In this document: positions 18,419 to 28,213 of the stretch, in pieces
Numbering within the stretch: position 1 is the first letter of the stretch
Layout: every line of letters starts with the position of its first letter
From: Gammaproteobacteria bacterium 42_54_T18
GTDB taxonomy: Bacteria > Pseudomonadota > Gammaproteobacteria > Pseudomonadales > Ketobacteraceae
Length of the DNA stretch: 64,000 nt
Direction: 5' to 3'
NCBI GenBank assembly: GCA_002163245.1
Contig: MAAL01000105.1
Coordinates: forward strand, 1-64,000
Notes under the pieces: generated by a model
What the model saw: the letters and a program-made list of their open reading frames with translations, nothing else
Told to the model about the DNA's origin: nothing
Database searches by the model: none
Position numbers and translations under genes: made by a program

Positions 18419-19324
18419 CTATAAGTCATCATAACCTAAACTTTTTAATGCACGTTCATCATCTGACCAGCCGCCCTTTACCTTCACAAATAAGCGTAAC
18501 ATCACTTTTGAGTCCAGCATTCGCTCCATATCTTTACGCGCTTCCATACCAATCTTCTTCAAACGAGAACCTTGTTTGCCAATGATAATCGCTTTTTGGC
18601 CGTTACGTTCAACTAAAATCAATGCAGATATATGCCAAACTCCTTTTTCAGAAGAGAACTCCTCAATCTCCACCGTCATCGCATAAGGCAACTCTTGCCC
18701 TAACTGGCGCATGATTTTTTCCCGCACCATCTCTGCAGCCATAAAGCGCATACTGCGATCAGTAATTTGATCTTCTGGATAAAAATGATCACTTTCCGGT
18801 AAATAACCGGCAATTGCTTCTTCTAACAAGTCCAGCTTTTGGCCTTTCAGAGCAGACACAGGAATAATTGCCGCAAATTCAGCTTTCTCAGACAAGGTAT
18901 TTAGATGTGGAAACATCTCATCCTTTTCTTCAACTTTATCCATTTTGTTAACGACAAGGACAATTGGAGCCCCCGAATGGCGAATTTTATTCAGAACGTG
19001 CTCATCCGCATCTGTCCATTTAGTGCCCTCTGTCACAAAAACAATAACATCAACATCAGTCACTGAAGCTGTCGCCGCACGGTTCATATACCGATTAATA
19101 GCCTTAGGCTCATCCTGATGTATACCTGGGGTATCGACATAAATCACTTGCACTTGCTCCTCAGTCTTAATACCTAAAACTCGGTGCCGAGTTGTCTGTG
19201 GTTTGCGTGAAGTAATGCTGATTTTTTGACCTAGAATATGATTTAACAACGTGGACTTCCCTACATTGGGACGACCAACAATTGCAGCATAACCACATCG
19301 ATAAGTACCTGTATTTGACGTCAT
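18419..19324 (-). CDS. era: GTPase Era
   Basis: Era is an essential GTPase that binds the 3' end of 16S rRNA during 30S assembly. The 301 residues show G1 GRPNVGKS (17-24), G3 DTPGIHQ and G4 NKMDK, then a C-terminal KH domain with [15 protein letters not shown]. The gene lies between rnc and recO in the usual order. The 130 bases separating it from rnc hold two hairpins, so its expression relative to rnc may be adjusted by RNA processing. Confidence 0.97.
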   Translation of the reverse strand: MTSNTGTYRCGYAAIVGRPNVGKSTLLNHILGQKISITSRKPQTTRHRVLGIKTEEQVQVIYVDTPGIHQDEPKAINRYMNRAATASVTDVDVIVFVTEGTKWTDADEHVLNKIRHSGAPIVLVVNKMDKVEEKDEMFPHLNTLSEKAEFAAIIPVSALKGQKLDLLEEAIAGYLPESDHFYPEDQITDRSMRFMAAEMVREKIMRQLGQELPYAMTVEIEEFSSEKGVWHISALILVERNGQKAIIIGKQGSRLKKIGMEARKDMERMLDSKVMLRLFVKVKGGWSDDERALKSLGYDDL

Positions 19325-19351
19325 AAGAATTGTTACTGTTTAAATAGAATA

Positions 19352-19375
19352 CACTAGTGGAGCACGCCACTAGTG
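19352..19375. other. 9-bp hairpin between rnc and era
   Basis: CACTAGTGG and CCACTAGTG pair perfectly around a six-base loop. There is no T-run on either side, so a simple terminator is unlikely. The hairpin lies in the RNA just upstream of the era start and just downstream of rnc, so it could be an RNase III or RNase E processing site or an attenuator. Confidence 0.55.
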
Positions 19376-19386
19376 ACGTACGTTAA

Positions 19387-19414
19387 TGGTCTTTATTACT
19401 AAGCATTAAGACCA
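19387..19414. other. 7-bp hairpin between rnc and era
   Basis: TGGTCTT and AAGACCA form a 7-bp stem with a 14-base loop, twelve bases from the 9-bp hairpin on the era side and about 40 bases past the rnc stop. It lacks a following T-run on the minus strand. Its function is unknown; it forms a pair of structures with its neighbour. Confidence 0.45.
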
Positions 19415-19454
19415 AAATGACATGAATTGTTCATCAGCGACTGCTCAACAGCCA

Positions 19455-20135
19455 TTACTCTGATGATAGATGTGCAAAAGCTTTTCCGGCGGCAATTTGC
19501 TCCGCCTGCCTTCTGCTTTGTGCGGTACCAGTATAGGGCCCACCTTCAGCATCGATACTGCAGGCAATGGTAAAACTCTGATCATGGGACTTACCATCAA
19601 TTGCAACAATTTCATACTGCGGCAAAGGAATTTTTTTGGACTGCAAGAGTTCTTGCAACTTGGACTTATTATCTTTGGCATCATCTTCTGCAGTCAACTT
19701 ATCTAACCGAGAATGAAACCAAGACAACACAACACTTCGACAATCGCTATAACCGGAATCTTGATAAATGGCTCCAATGATCGCCTCGATAGCATCTTCT
19801 AATGTAGATTCCCGCCGACGCCCACCGCTCTTTAACTCCCCAGGACCAAGGATAAGGTATTCACTCAAGCCAAATTCTTTGGCAACCGCAGCAAGTGACG
19901 TACCATTAACCAAAGAGGATCGCATACGACTCAACACACCCTCTCTTACATCAGGGAATTTTTCAAATACGCATTCACCAATAATTGTACTTAATACTGA
20001 ATCACCAAGAAATTCTAAACGCTCGTTATTACGTACGCCATCAACACTGCGGTGTGTCAATGCAAGGGTAAGTAGGGAGCTGTCAGCAAAGGTATAACCT
20101 AACACTTTCTGTAACGTTTTCTCAGCTGCACTCAT
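19455..20135 (-). CDS. rnc: Ribonuclease III
   Basis: RNase III cleaves double-stranded RNA and processes rRNA precursors and mRNAs. The 226 residues contain the signature NNERLEFLGDSVLS with E41 and D45, the second acidic pair in EDAIEAIIGAIYQDSG, and a C-terminal double-stranded RNA-binding domain ending AEQIAAGKAFAHL. It is downstream of lepB and the DUF4845 gene and upstream of era. The E. coli rnc-era-recO operon has the same order and is autoregulated by RNase III cleavage in the leader. Confidence 0.97.
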   Translation of the reverse strand: MSAAEKTLQKVLGYTFADSSLLTLALTHRSVDGVRNNERLEFLGDSVLSTIIGECVFEKFPDVREGVLSRMRSSLVNGTSLAAVAKEFGLSEYLILGPGELKSGGRRRESTLEDAIEAIIGAIYQDSGYSDCRSVVLSWFHSRLDKLTAEDDAKDNKSKLQELLQSKKIPLPQYEIVAIDGKSHDQSFTIACSIDAEGGPYTGTAQSRRQAEQIAAGKAFAHLSSE

Positions 20136-20187
20136 TTAAAAACTCATATAAAGACGTGACTAGTGCTCACGTAAGATAATTTCAAAC

Positions 20188-20556
20188 TTACTTGGGTATA
20201 ATTGTTGAGTGTGAAAATGATGCAATCAAATCTACGTTCCCAACAAAATCAACACGCCGTTCATAATCAATAACAACAGACAAGCCTTCTTTTGTTTTCT
20301 CAATAACGACTTCTTTTTTATCTAGAGTGACACGATTAACACTCAAACGCTTCTGTATCAAACCTCTAACAGCTTTTGCAGAAGCGCCTTTAGCTTTATC
20401 GTCACTCGCCAAATTCTCAACAACTGTTTTAACGGAAAGATCATCATAAACTGGCTCATACAACATAAATCCGAAGTACGCTACAAAACCAATCAACATC
20501 CCTAGCATAGCCATACTAGCTAAAGTCATTCCCTTTTGATTTCGAACTTGTTTCAT
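20188..20556 (-). CDS. DUF4845 single-pass membrane protein
   Basis: The 122-residue protein starts KQVRNQKGMTLASMAMLGMLIGFVA in segments: a basic, pilin-like N-terminus and one membrane helix (about residues 10-32), then a small periplasmic domain with VIDYERRVDFVGNVDL. It matches the DUF4845 family that sits between lepB and rnc in Pseudomonas and relatives; the function of that family is not known. ATG 20556 is chosen because TTGGAGAG precedes it; the frame is also open to a TTG at 20571. It probably shares the lepA-lepB-rnc transcript. Confidence 0.85.
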   Translation of the reverse strand: MKQVRNQKGMTLASMAMLGMLIGFVAYFGFMLYEPVYDDLSVKTVVENLASDDKAKGASAKAVRGLIQKRLSVNRVTLDKKEVVIEKTKEGLSVVIDYERRVDFVGNVDLIASFSHSTIIPK

Positions 20557-20586
20557 AGAAACGCTCTCCAATAATCAAGAATTTTA

Positions 20587-21399
20587 TTATTTGATGAATC
20601 TAACACTATCGAAACTTGGCACCCAACCAGGCATATGCATCCAAACCGCAAACGCTTTACCAACGATATTACCTTCAGGAACAATACCCCATGCTCGGCT
20701 ATCGCGACTATTATCCCGATTATCACCCATTGTAAAGTATTCCCCCTCTCCAATAGTCCAGGTCCTGGCATTTACCTGATTACGCAGCAGCAGTATCTGA
20801 ATATCATGAGATACCCCTTCTAAATCTTCAGTATAGATCTTTTTCTGAGGAATGAGCGGTGGTAGCTGTGCAACTAACTCCAGGGACATTTCTTCACCGT
20901 TAATATACAGGCGCTTATTCTCATAACGAATAGTGTCCCCAGGTAATCCAACAACACGTTTAATATAATTGATTCTGGGATTTTCGGGATATTTAAACAC
21001 CATCACATCACCTCGCTCTGGCAACCCAACAGGAACAACCTCCGTTCCTATTACAGGCAATCGGAAACCGTATGCAAATTTGTTCACTAAAATATAATCG
21101 CCCACATTAAGTGTTGGTATCATTGAACCAGAAGGGATTTTAAACGGCTCAACCAAAAATGAACGTAAGACTAATACCAATGCTAATACGGGAAAAAATG
21201 CTTTAGGATATTCAATCCACCAAGGCTCCAACAACAGCCTATCAACAACATCATCATCAACCGATTTTTCATCAATAGCATTTTTATAAGTAACAACTGC
21301 TTGTTGACGTTGTCGGTTAAAAAACACTAAATCCAAGGCGACAAATACACCGGAAAAACCTACAAGCACAACAAGAATAAGTGAGAAATCCATATCCAT
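20587..21399 (-). CDS. lepB: Signal peptidase I LepB
   Basis: LepB removes signal peptides from exported proteins at the outer face of the inner membrane. The 270 residues have two membrane helices, at about 5-26 and 66-82. The catalytic serine is S92 in IPSGSMIPTL and the general-base lysine is K147 in NYIKRVVGLPGD. The box-E motif FTMGDNRDNSRDSR precedes the C-terminal GKAFAVWM. The start overlaps the lepA stop by one base (TAATG), showing translational coupling. Confidence 0.97.
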   Translation of the reverse strand: MDMDFSLILVVLVGFSGVFVALDLVFFNRQRQQAVVTYKNAIDEKSVDDDVVDRLLLEPWWIEYPKAFFPVLALVLVLRSFLVEPFKIPSGSMIPTLNVGDYILVNKFAYGFRLPVIGTEVVPVGLPERGDVMVFKYPENPRINYIKRVVGLPGDTIRYENKRLYINGEEMSLELVAQLPPLIPQKKIYTEDLEGVSHDIQILLLRNQVNARTWTIGEGEYFTMGDNRDNSRDSRAWGIVPEGNIVGKAFAVWMHMPGWVPSFDSVRFIK

Positions 21400-23198
21400 T
21401 AACTGTCCACCTTCAATACAGCCAAAAATGCATCTTGAGGAATTTCAACACTACCTACTTGCTTCATACGCTTCTTTCCGTCTTTTTGTTTTTGAAGCAG
21501 CTTTTTCTTACGGCTAATATCGCCACCATAGCATTTCGCTGTTACATTCTTGCGTAACGCCTTTACCGTTTGGCGAGCAATAATCTGACTACCTATAGCG
21601 GCCTGTATCGCAACATCAAACATCTGACGAGGAATGATTTCTCGCATTTTATCCGTTATCGCTCGGCCACGACTATGCGCCTTGTCTGCATGGCAAATCA
21701 GCGCTAGTGCATCTACTTTATCGCCATTAATCAACATATCAACACGAACTAACTTGCTCGCCTCAAAACGTTTAAAACTGTATTCAAGAGACGCATAACC
21801 ACGGCTAGTAGATTTCAATCGATCAAAGAAGTCCAATACCACTTCACTCATCGGTATTTCATAATGAACCGCTACCTGACTACCTAAAAACTGCAGATTT
21901 TTTTGCACTCCACGCTTTTCAACACAAAGAGTAATAACGTTACCTAAATGCTCTTGTGGTACCAGTATATGCACCTCAGCAATGGGCTCTCTGAATTCTT
22001 CTATTTTTGAACCATCGGGTAACTTTGACGGGTTATCAACGTACACAACCTCACCATTATTTAACAACAATTCAAAAACCACCGTTGGGGCTGTAGTAAT
22101 CAGATCAAGATCATACTCACGTTCAAGGCGCTCTTGGATGATCTCCATATGCAACATGCCAAGAAAACCACAACGAAAACCAAAGCCTAATGCGTCAGAT
22201 GACTCTGGTTCAAAAAACAAAGATGCATCATTTAGTCGCAATTTCCCTAAAGCATCTCGAAACGCTTCGTAATCTTCAGAACTAATGGGGAACAACCCTG
22301 CATAAACTTGCGGTTTTACGCGTTTAAAGCCCGGCAATGACTCCACGTCAGGCGTTTTTGCATGAGTTAACGTATCGCCAACTGGGGCGCCCTCAATATC
22401 TTTGATGCCAGCAACAACATAACCAACTTCACCGGCACTCAAGCTCCCTGTTTCTTGTCGTTTAGGGGTAAATATTCCTACGCCGTCGATGCTATGTTCC
22501 TTGCCGGTGCTCTTCACAAGAATCTTATCATTCTTCTTAAGCACGCCATCAATCACACGAACTAACGAAACAACACCAAGATAATTATCAAACCATGAGT
22601 CAATAATCAGCGCTTTAAGTGCCTTATCTCTATCGCCTTCTGGTGCAGGTATAGTATGAACCAGTTGCTCCAACAACTCATCAACGCCCAACCCTGTCTT
22701 GGCGCTCACTCTTGCAGCGTGATCAGCTTCAATACCGATAATTTCTTCAATTTCATGAATCACACGATCAGGTTCAGCTTGCTGCAAATCGATTTTATTC
22801 AAAACAGGCAGCACTTCTAGATTCATTTCAATAGCGGTATAACAGTTAGCAACCGACTGTGCTTCCACACCCTGTCCTGCATCAACAACAAGCAACGCAC
22901 CCTCACAGGCAGCTAAGGAGCGAGATACCTCGTATGAGAAATCAACATGCCCAGGGGTATCAATAAAGTTTAACTGATAAACTTCCCCATCCTGTGCCTT
23001 ATAATCTAAGGTAACACTTTGAGCTTTGATGGTAATACCACGCTCTCGCTCAATATCCATTGAATCCAGGACTTGAGCTTCCATTTCACGAGCCGATAAA
23101 CCACCACACATTTGGATAAATCGATCCGCCAAGGTAGATTTACCGTGGTCAATGTGGGCAATGATGGAGAAATTTCGAATATTCTTTATGTCTGTCAC
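21399..23198 (-). CDS. lepA: Elongation factor 4 (LepA)
   Basis: EF-4 is a ribosome-dependent GTPase that acts in 30S biogenesis and translation under stress. Its 599 residues match the family length. The G1 motif is AHIDHGKS (14-21), followed by the switch segment [22 protein letters not shown] and NKIDL. EF-G-like domains and the LepA-specific C-terminal domain ([25 protein letters not shown]) follow. lepB overlaps its stop. Confidence 0.98.
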   Translation of the reverse strand: MTDIKNIRNFSIIAHIDHGKSTLADRFIQMCGGLSAREMEAQVLDSMDIERERGITIKAQSVTLDYKAQDGEVYQLNFIDTPGHVDFSYEVSRSLAACEGALLVVDAGQGVEAQSVANCYTAIEMNLEVLPVLNKIDLQQAEPDRVIHEIEEIIGIEADHAARVSAKTGLGVDELLEQLVHTIPAPEGDRDKALKALIIDSWFDNYLGVVSLVRVIDGVLKKNDKILVKSTGKEHSIDGVGIFTPKRQETGSLSAGEVGYVVAGIKDIEGAPVGDTLTHAKTPDVESLPGFKRVKPQVYAGLFPISSEDYEAFRDALGKLRLNDASLFFEPESSDALGFGFRCGFLGMLHMEIIQERLEREYDLDLITTAPTVVFELLLNNGEVVYVDNPSKLPDGSKIEEFREPIAEVHILVPQEHLGNVITLCVEKRGVQKNLQFLGSQVAVHYEIPMSEVVLDFFDRLKSTSRGYASLEYSFKRFEASKLVRVDMLINGDKVDALALICHADKAHSRGRAITDKMREIIPRQMFDVAIQAAIGSQIIARQTVKALRKNVTAKCYGGDISRKKKLLQKQKDGKKRMKQVGSVEIPQDAFLAVLKVDS

Positions 23199-23386
23199 AG
23201 CGTAGGGTACTTACAGGGTGATGAATGGGGCCGCATTGCCCCCCCAGAGAACAAGCTCCTAGGATGCTAACGCATATCAATACCGGTTTCATGTTGCCAG
23301 CGGTAGAGGTCAATTCTACCACTAATCACTGGCACCTCGAAAATCAATCCGCGATTCTACCTTACTTTGGGGGTTTGGGTCACGTT

Positions 23387-24790
23387 TCAGCGTATCTCGA
23401 TGGCCAAAAACTCTGGGGCACCTTGCCGATTAATCAATATAGGGACCCATTTCCCCTTCTTTTGCTGTTTTACCACGTTGAGAAAACCAGCCTCATTCTT
23501 AATCGGTTGATTAGCCACATTAGTAATAACATCCCCTACTCGTATACCAGCCTCTTTGGCTGCCCCACCTGAAACTTTCTGAACAACCACTCCGCCACTA
23601 ATTCCCCATTGAGCGGCTTTTTCTACTGACACTGTAATAACGACTAGCCCCAAAATTTCTCCAGGTTGAGGTGAGAGACCTCTATTGGGCATGGCATTAG
23701 CTTGATAGGGGCCTTTTGGTAAGCTACCCAGCGTAATCTTTAGTGTCTCCTTTTTACCTGCTCGGGAAACAACAACAGCAACCGTTTGCCCAGGGGTAAA
23801 CGCCCCTACGTAATTCCGCAATGAGGAAGAGTCAACAATTTCTCGGCCATCAAAACGCAAAATAACATCTTCAACTCGAATTCCACCCTTGCCTGCTGGG
23901 CCACTTCCAAGAACTTTAGCAACAATAGCCCCTGTTGGTTTGTCCAGCCCAAGTGATCGCGCTAAGTTACGATTTACATCATGTATCACCACGCCAAGCC
24001 AGCCACGGGCAACCACCCCATCATCCTTCAGCTGCTTCACCACCTTCATCGCTATGCTGGTGGGGATAGCGAAGGAAAGCCCCATAAACCCACCTGTCCG
24101 ACTATATATCTGAGAATTAATCCCTACCAGTTCACCATCCAAATTAAATAGCGGACCACCAGAGTTACCAGGGTTAATCGCTACGTCCGTTTGAATAAAC
24201 GGCACATAATTATCGCGAGAAAGGGTTCTTCCCTTTGCACTAACAATACCGGAAGTCACACTGTGGTCAAAACCAAAAGGCGTACCTATAGCCATGACCC
24301 ACTCCCCTATCCGCAACTCGTCAGAATCGCCAATATCTACCGCATTTAGATCATCGTCCTCAACCTTTAACAAGGCCAAGTCACTTAACTCATCTCCACC
24401 AACCAACACCGCATCCAATACACGATGATCATGTAAACGAATGGTAATCTCATCCGCACCTGCAACCACATGTTGATTCGTCAAAATATAACCATCAGAC
24501 AAAATAATACCGGAGCCCTGTGCCTCACGTTTCTGCTCCGGCATTTGAAAACCATCACCAAAATAATAACGAAATAGATCCGGCACTTGCCCATTGGGGG
24601 CACCGCCACCATAAGGTTTGGATTTTTGGACCGTATTAATAACCACAACAGAAGGTAAAAGCTCTTCTGCCAAGTCTGCAAAATCCGGCAGCCCAGCGTT
24701 TACAACCAAACTTTGCCCACTTAACACCAACAACAAAAACAAAATGTTTGTTCGAACAAAGTTATAACGATAAAAAGTTATACGATTCAT
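23387..24790 (-). CDS. mucD: Periplasmic serine protease MucD/DegP
   Basis: MucD is a trypsin-like protease and chaperone that degrades misfolded periplasmic proteins and dampens the sigma-E response. The 467-residue protein has a signal peptide ending in VNA about residue 32. The catalytic triad is H107 (TNQHVV), D137 (SDLALLKV) and S210 (NPGNSGGPL). Two PDZ domains follow, with GWLGVVIHDV and GLVVITVSVEKA at their starts. A sigma-E-like promoter lies immediately upstream (24821-24847), so it can be expressed separately from rseC and is probably a stress-induced member of the regulon. Confidence 0.95.
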   Translation of the reverse strand: MNRITFYRYNFVRTNILFLLLVLSGQSLVVNAGLPDFADLAEELLPSVVVINTVQKSKPYGGGAPNGQVPDLFRYYFGDGFQMPEQKREAQGSGIILSDGYILTNQHVVAGADEITIRLHDHRVLDAVLVGGDELSDLALLKVEDDDLNAVDIGDSDELRIGEWVMAIGTPFGFDHSVTSGIVSAKGRTLSRDNYVPFIQTDVAINPGNSGGPLFNLDGELVGINSQIYSRTGGFMGLSFAIPTSIAMKVVKQLKDDGVVARGWLGVVIHDVNRNLARSLGLDKPTGAIVAKVLGSGPAGKGGIRVEDVILRFDGREIVDSSSLRNYVGAFTPGQTVAVVVSRAGKKETLKITLGSLPKGPYQANAMPNRGLSPQPGEILGLVVITVSVEKAAQWGISGGVVVQKVSGGAAKEAGIRVGDVITNVANQPIKNEAGFLNVVKQQKKGKWVPILINRQGAPEFLAIEIR

Positions 24791-24820
24791 ACACTACTCA
24801 CTGTGATTCACTATTAGATT

Positions 24821-24847
24821 TTGGAGAGGTATTTCTAAGGAAAGTTC
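24821..24847 (-). promoter_or_regulatory. Sigma-E/AlgU-type promoter of mucD
   Basis: On the minus strand GAACTT is followed after 16 bases by TCCAA, matching the AlgU/RpoE pattern GAACTT-N16/17-TCnAA. It lies 31 bases upstream of the mucD ATG, leaving a short leader with AGTGAG. The match is read directly from sequence; activity is inferred from known sigma-E promoters. Confidence 0.7.
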
Positions 24848-24906
24848 ATGAATATACAGTTCAAGCGATATAACGCTCAAAAAACCAACAAATAGGACTA
24901 CTCAAG

Positions 24907-25383
24907 CTATGCTGGGTAAATTTTACAGACGCCAAATGATGTATTATTAGCAGGTCGAATAACTGACGGTTGGAAACGGGCATCGTCCTGCCTAATCAAA
25001 AAATGCCAACGCACAATAACAAAACCCAACGCTAAACCAAAGATGCCAGACAAAATGGTGTAGCCTTCACTACCCAGCAACAATTGCCCTGCAACACTGA
25101 ACACCACAAGGCTAATTAACGGTAGCAAATACGCAATCATCGAACCAATCACAACAACATCTTCTGGTACACCAATAATCACATCATCGCCAACAGCAAA
25201 AGGGTACTTATCTGAGGAGGGGTTTAAAACACGAACGTGATTTTTCCCATCACCTAATTTGGCCAGCACACTATGACCACAGCCTTTTTGCGACGCACAA
25301 CTATCACAAGCAGCTTTACGAATGGTTTCAACCCACAGGGTATTTTCTTCTACTGCAACAACTTTACCCGTTTCTTCTATCAT
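24907..25383 (-). CDS. rseC: SoxR-reducing/sigma-E factor RseC (MucC)
   Basis: RseC/MucC is a small inner-membrane protein encoded in the sigma-E operon that modulates the envelope stress response and, in E. coli, helps reduce SoxR. The 158-residue protein has the N-terminal cysteines C26, C29 and C35 in ACDSCASQKGCG, and two membrane helices at about 78-96 and 104-122. It follows rseB by 23 bases. mucD downstream has its own promoter. Confidence 0.93.
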   Translation of the reverse strand: MIEETGKVVAVEENTLWVETIRKAACDSCASQKGCGHSVLAKLGDGKNHVRVLNPSSDKYPFAVGDDVIIGVPEDVVVIGSMIAYLLPLISLVVFSVAGQLLLGSEGYTILSGIFGLALGFVIVRWHFLIRQDDARFQPSVIRPANNTSFGVCKIYPA

Positions 25384-25406
25384 GCTTTGATCTTTTTACT
25401 GTTAGT

Positions 25407-26459
25407 TTATTGATCTTTTACAACAGAGGCCGCCACTTGCATTGCGGTTTCCATTGGAACCTCACCCACTACTGTTACCAAATAATGATCATTAGGTTTA
25501 GCTAATCTCCGACTTAAGGCAACCGTTGCTCCACGCTGCTTTGAACCTTCGATGTTTTCTACATGCTTGAGCTTTTCCATAAAAATAGTGAAAGCGGCAA
25601 GTCCGTCACTATAAACTTGGGCATTAACGTTTATGCCGTCGATATTACGTACGCTATTCTCCGCCAAGTTAAAGCCTTGCGGCAACCATTTTGCAGCCCA
25701 ACCTATCTTTTGGTTACTACCGGTCACTTCTCGCAATGAAGTTCCTGCAACCTCTTCCGACCCTTCTGGATCTGCAGTTTCTAACCACTTAACCCCTTTT
25801 CCAGGAGCAAAGTCATCTTTTGACAACGGGCCTCCAATGGCAATATCCACAAATTCAAATACCTCCAAAGCTTTACCCTTTCGATTTAACATGACAGTCT
25901 TCAACAGTAACCCCGTGGCTTTATCTAAGCCAAGTTGATAGCCGTATCTAGCTCGATCTACAGGGATAATATTAATTAACTGCACAGTTCTTCCTGCAAC
26001 CCGGCCTTCTCGTCCCATTCGTAATTGATAGCGCTCAGGTATCGCTAACTGATCATCACTAAACGCATTCAACAATGGTATTTTTGCTGCTTGCAATTCG
26101 TTTTTCTCAACACTTTTTCCCGCACTTAACTCAACAGTACTTTCAGGGTGCAAACAGCTAATTTTATCACCCTTACGAAGTACTTCAGCAGGCTCGCCAC
26201 TGAGGTGTACAACTCGATCCCACTGTTCTCCATCAATTATTCCATGAATAACTTTTAGCGACATCATTCGATTGCCATTGTGGAAGATTGAACGCCCCTG
26301 ATAGCTTTCAGTTTTGATCGCCTTGATCATTTTTTGCAACCATTGTGCTGCAGCTATTTGCTCTGCCTCGGCAGCATTAACCGTCTCCGCCGCAACGGGC
26401 AAGGATTGAAAAAAGATCATACAAACCAAAACACCAAAAAAACCTTTCACTTGCTTCAC
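25407..26459 (-). CDS. rseB: Sigma-E regulatory protein RseB (MucB)
   Basis: RseB binds the periplasmic part of RseA and protects it from DegS cleavage, and it is thought to sense mislocalised lipoproteins or LPS. The 350 residues begin with a signal peptide ending about ETVNAAE (residue 25). The lipoprotein-binding MucB/RseB N-terminal domain contains YQGRSIFHNGNRM and RVVHLSGEPAEVLR, followed by the smaller C-terminal domain. Its start overlaps the rseA stop by four bases (ATGA), in keeping with coupled expression of the anti-sigma pair. Confidence 0.95.
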   Translation of the reverse strand: MKQVKGFFGVLVCMIFFQSLPVAAETVNAAEAEQIAAAQWLQKMIKAIKTESYQGRSIFHNGNRMMSLKVIHGIIDGEQWDRVVHLSGEPAEVLRKGDKISCLHPESTVELSAGKSVEKNELQAAKIPLLNAFSDDQLAIPERYQLRMGREGRVAGRTVQLINIIPVDRARYGYQLGLDKATGLLLKTVMLNRKGKALEVFEFVDIAIGGPLSKDDFAPGKGVKWLETADPEGSEEVAGTSLREVTGSNQKIGWAAKWLPQGFNLAENSVRNIDGINVNAQVYSDGLAAFTIFMEKLKHVENIEGSKQRGATVALSRRLAKPNDHYLVTVVGEVPMETAMQVAASVVKDQ

Positions 26460-27226
26460 TTCACGCTCCGTGATGATGATTTCAAAGTTACAACGCGAGC
26501 GTAAGGTATCGCCCCACTAATCGTATTAAAGGCGGCATTCCCAGAGTGGGAAATAATATAGCGATTAAATCGGTCGTCTCTTGGGATCTGTAAACGAATA
26601 ACGTCCTGCGAAGGGATACTACCTGATCGCGATACCGTCTGGCCTGAATCATCCGCAAGAATATATCCACTACTACGCCCGTTAAATGCAGGTATCCGTG
26701 AAGCTGCATATACAGTAGGCGTTTCATTTACATAACCAGAGACTGCTTTCGCCGTGATCGACGGTGTTGATACTGCGGCAACGGATGGGGCGCCTGAGCC
26801 TGTCTGCTGAGTATTAAACCCGCCTGTACTCTGCCAGCCAAAAATAACCATTGCAGATACCGATGCAGCCACAGCAACACTACCGAAAGGCCGTAACACT
26901 TTATCAACCCACAGATTGCCTTTCTTTACAGCAACCTGATCACTTGTCACCGACAACGAATCAGATTGCTCTTCATATGGCGGCTCATCAGCAATTGCCT
27001 GAGAAACGGCAGTAGCGATATCCAACGACATGTCCATCGACGGTTTAGCTAACATCGACTTATCCCTGGCCTCTCCTCTAATCACTGACCGCATTACATG
27101 ATAACGTCGCCAGGATGCTCGCAACTCATCGTCTGTCTCTCCGCATTTTAACACACGGTGAAGCTCTAATTCTGTTGCTTCTCCATCCATCAAAGCCGAC
27201 ATTTCTTCCCGAGCTTTATCAGTCAT
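26456..27226 (-). CDS. rseA: Anti-sigma-E factor RseA (MucA)
   Basis: RseA holds RpoE at the inner membrane until stress-triggered proteolysis releases it. The 256-residue protein has the N-terminal sigma-binding domain (EEMSALMDGEATELELHRVL and SWRRYHVMRSVIRGE), one membrane helix at about 113-131 (FGSVAVAASVSAMVIFGW), and a periplasmic region that would bind RseB. It lies 98 bases downstream of rpoE. The periplasmic segment is Ser/Thr/Ala-rich and poorly conserved, as is usual for the family. Confidence 0.94.
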   Translation of the reverse strand: MTDKAREEMSALMDGEATELELHRVLKCGETDDELRASWRRYHVMRSVIRGEARDKSMLAKPSMDMSLDIATAVSQAIADEPPYEEQSDSLSVTSDQVAVKKGNLWVDKVLRPFGSVAVAASVSAMVIFGWQSTGGFNTQQTGSGAPSVAAVSTPSITAKAVSGYVNETPTVYAASRIPAFNGRSSGYILADDSGQTVSRSGSIPSQDVIRLQIPRDDRFNRYIISHSGNAAFNTISGAIPYARVVTLKSSSRSVK

Positions 27227-27324
27227 ATACCTTTACCTTTCATACCGTATAACAATACAAGCAGCTACGCCTAAGTGTTTCAAACCTCAGCATTTGAACT
27301 TGCACCACCAATTTTCATGATCAA

Positions 27325-27900
27325 CTACGCTACCATATCTTTAATTCGGCTATCTATTGCCTCTCGTCCGCGGAATATACGAGACCTAACCGTACCCACC
27401 GGGCAATCCATCACTTCTGCAATTGCCTCGTAACTAAGACCATCAAACTCCCGCAAAGTTACTGCGGTTCTAAGGTCATCAGGCAAATCACTTAACGCCT
27501 GATACACCAGCGCCTCAAGTTGATCTGTCATCAATTGATTCTCGGGGGTTGATATTTCATGTAAAACAGCACCCCCTTCATAAAATTCTGCATCAGCCAC
27601 GTCAACATCGGAACCAGGAGGTCTACGCCCCCTAGCTACCAAATAATTCTTAGCGGTATTTACAGCAATACGATAGATCCACGTGTAAAAGGCACTTTCC
27701 CCTCGAAATTTAGGAAGCGCTCGGTAGGCCTTAATAAAAGCCTCCTGGGATACATCTTTTGCCTCATCAGGGTCATTCACAAAACGTCCAACAATTGACA
27801 ATACTTTATGTTGATATTTGCCAACCAAAAGGTCGAATGCCCGTTTATCACCTTTTTTAACCCGTTCTACTAACTGCTGATCGGCTTCACGCTCGGTCAT
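27325..27900 (-). CDS. rpoE: RNA polymerase sigma factor RpoE/AlgU
   Basis: This ECF sigma factor directs transcription of envelope-stress genes. The 191 residues contain region 2 (DEAKDVSQEAFIKAYRALPKF, then FYTWIYRIAVNTAKNYL) and region 4 (LPDDLRTAVTLREFDGLSYEAIAEVMDCPVGTVRSRIFRGRE, given here in pieces of one helix-turn-helix). AGGAG precedes the ATG. A matching sigma-E-type promoter (27966-27993) lies about 65 bases upstream, suggesting autoregulation as in E. coli and Pseudomonas. rseA, rseB and rseC follow in order. Confidence 0.97.
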   Translation of the reverse strand: MTEREADQQLVERVKKGDKRAFDLLVGKYQHKVLSIVGRFVNDPDEAKDVSQEAFIKAYRALPKFRGESAFYTWIYRIAVNTAKNYLVARGRRPPGSDVDVADAEFYEGGAVLHEISTPENQLMTDQLEALVYQALSDLPDDLRTAVTLREFDGLSYEAIAEVMDCPVGTVRSRIFRGREAIDSRIKDMVA

Positions 27901-28213
27901 GCATTAAAACTCCTATTACAATGTCCACCGACTACGTTAACCCCCTCGTGAACACATACTATTGGTATGACTGGTAAAGTATGCGCTAGTTCCCCACAAA
28001 CTAACCAAAGATTACGCTGCACTATACCAGCGTCTATATGCTGGCCTCAATCCCCCCCGGTGTACGGCACATTTAGATAAGCAAATAACACCAACGTCCC
28101 CAGGACTCTCTTCAAGCTCTACTTTGGACACTAACAAAGAATAGTCCCAAAGCAGTATTTTTATCTACGCTAAAGCATTATCATTCCAGCCTTTGAGTTT
28201 TGGAGTCCAGGTG
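27901..28213. other. Divergent rpoE/nadB intergenic region
   Basis: These 313 bases separate the divergent rpoE and nadB genes. They hold the rpoE sigma-E-like promoter (27966-27993), the rpoE ribosome-binding site AGGAG and the nadB site GGAG at 28202-28205. An imperfect repeat CTTTGG (28122-28127)/CCAAAG (28147-28152) lies before nadB. I found no open reading frame or RNA gene here and no clear nadB core promoter. Confidence 0.6.
27966..27993 (-). promoter_or_regulatory. Probable autoregulated sigma-E promoter of rpoE
   Basis: On the minus strand GGAACT is followed after 17 bases by TCATA, with a G just before the -10, close to the sigma-E consensus GGAACTT-N15-GTCTAA. It lies about 65 bases upstream of the rpoE ATG. 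The -10 differs from consensus at two positions, so confidence is moderate. Confidence 0.55.

Noticed and set aside
23296-23333. Nested repeats (GCCAG/CTGGC and GGTAGA/TCTACC) downstream of mucD
   Set aside because: Stems are short and no T-run follows on the minus strand; too weak to call a terminator.
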